Assembly (NCBI GenBank): GCA_964036275.1
Contig: OZ038434.1
Coordinates: 35,487,279-35,551,278 of the forward strand
DNA: 64,000 bases
Reading direction: 5' to 3'
Source of the DNA: Litoditis marina
Lineage: Eukaryota; Nematoda; Chromadorea; Rhabditida; Rhabditidae
In this document: piece by piece, positions 63,793 through 64,000 of the stretch
Layout of the letters: every line of letters starts with the position of its first letter
Numbering within the stretch: position 1 is the stretch's first letter
Position numbers and translations under genes: made by a program
The notes under the pieces: generated by a model
Told to the model about the DNA's origin: nothing
Database searches by the model: none
Seen by the model: only the letters and a program-made list of their open reading frames with translations

Positions 63793-64000
63793 CCAAATAA
63801 GATGGGCTTAAAGATTTCAGTTTTTTACTTTTTCATCACGATAAAAAACTTAAAGGTATGATAAATAGTTCGCGATGCTCTATATTTTATATGCAGCGTG
63901 CGCAAGACCGCCAAAGCGGTAGGATGTCGGAGCAATACAACACTAAGGTTGGATTTGAATTCACTACTAGTTGTGAGTTGCGCGCAGCGCACCACAGTGA
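63793..64000. other. No recognised exon at right edge
   Basis: Short stretch with no identifiable coding sequence. The upstream exons of gene 4 are expected beyond the window. Confidence 0.4.

Overview
The window looks like a piece of a nematode nuclear genome, probably a rhabditid. The reasons are introns with TTTCAG-type acceptors, a short interstitial run of the nematode telomere hexamer (TTAGGC) near 29.29 kb, expanded secreted C-type lectin/EGF genes and a dense load of small inverted-repeat transposons. No species is assigned. There are no bacterial operons. Genes are spliced, so most long unspliced frames are not genes.

Four genes can be rebuilt exon by exon. (1) Minus strand, 14.31 to 5.8 kb: a secreted protein with a signal peptide, a beta-rich N-terminal region, one C-type lectin-like domain (CTLD) and at least four EGF exons. 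Its 3' end is unresolved. (2) Minus strand, 50.06 to 31.4 kb: a paralogue with the same first eight exons, followed by four tandem genomic units of about 2.7 to 2.9 kb. Each unit encodes one calcium-binding-type EGF plus one full CTLD (558 nt, 186 codons, phase 1 in and phase 1 out). (3) Plus strand, 51.77 to 56.85 kb: a 238-residue single-pass membrane protein with a Cys-rich ectodomain, complete from ATG to stop and poly(A) signal. (4) Minus strand, 63.26 to 57.62 kb: the C-terminal two thirds of a 4-coumarate:CoA ligase-like acyl-CoA synthetase whose 5' exons lie beyond the right edge. It carries an 824-bp tandem duplication that copies one exon.

Layout: 0-5.3 kb is repeats and sequence with no recognised gene. 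5.8-14.5 kb is gene 1 with introns full of satellites and fold-back elements. 15.8-29.0 kb is a head-to-tail cluster of seven Helitron/Helentron-like non-autonomous elements (order A-B-C-D-C-A-E) filled with 25-bp minisatellites. 29.0-29.8 kb is GGTTAACC-rich repeat. 30.6-50.3 kb is gene 2 and its conserved promoter block. 50.8-51.3 kb is a large TIR element. 51.8-56.9 kb is gene 3. 57.6 kb to the end is gene 4 with several inverted-repeat elements.

The strongest biological signal is gene 2. An EGF+CTLD module is being amplified inside a gene by tandem duplication that preserves reading frame. Two different TA-flanked mobile insertions, each present in some units and absent from others, allow the order of duplication to be read. 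Genes 1 and 2 also share a conserved promoter block and an unusual GC-AG intron at the same lectin position.
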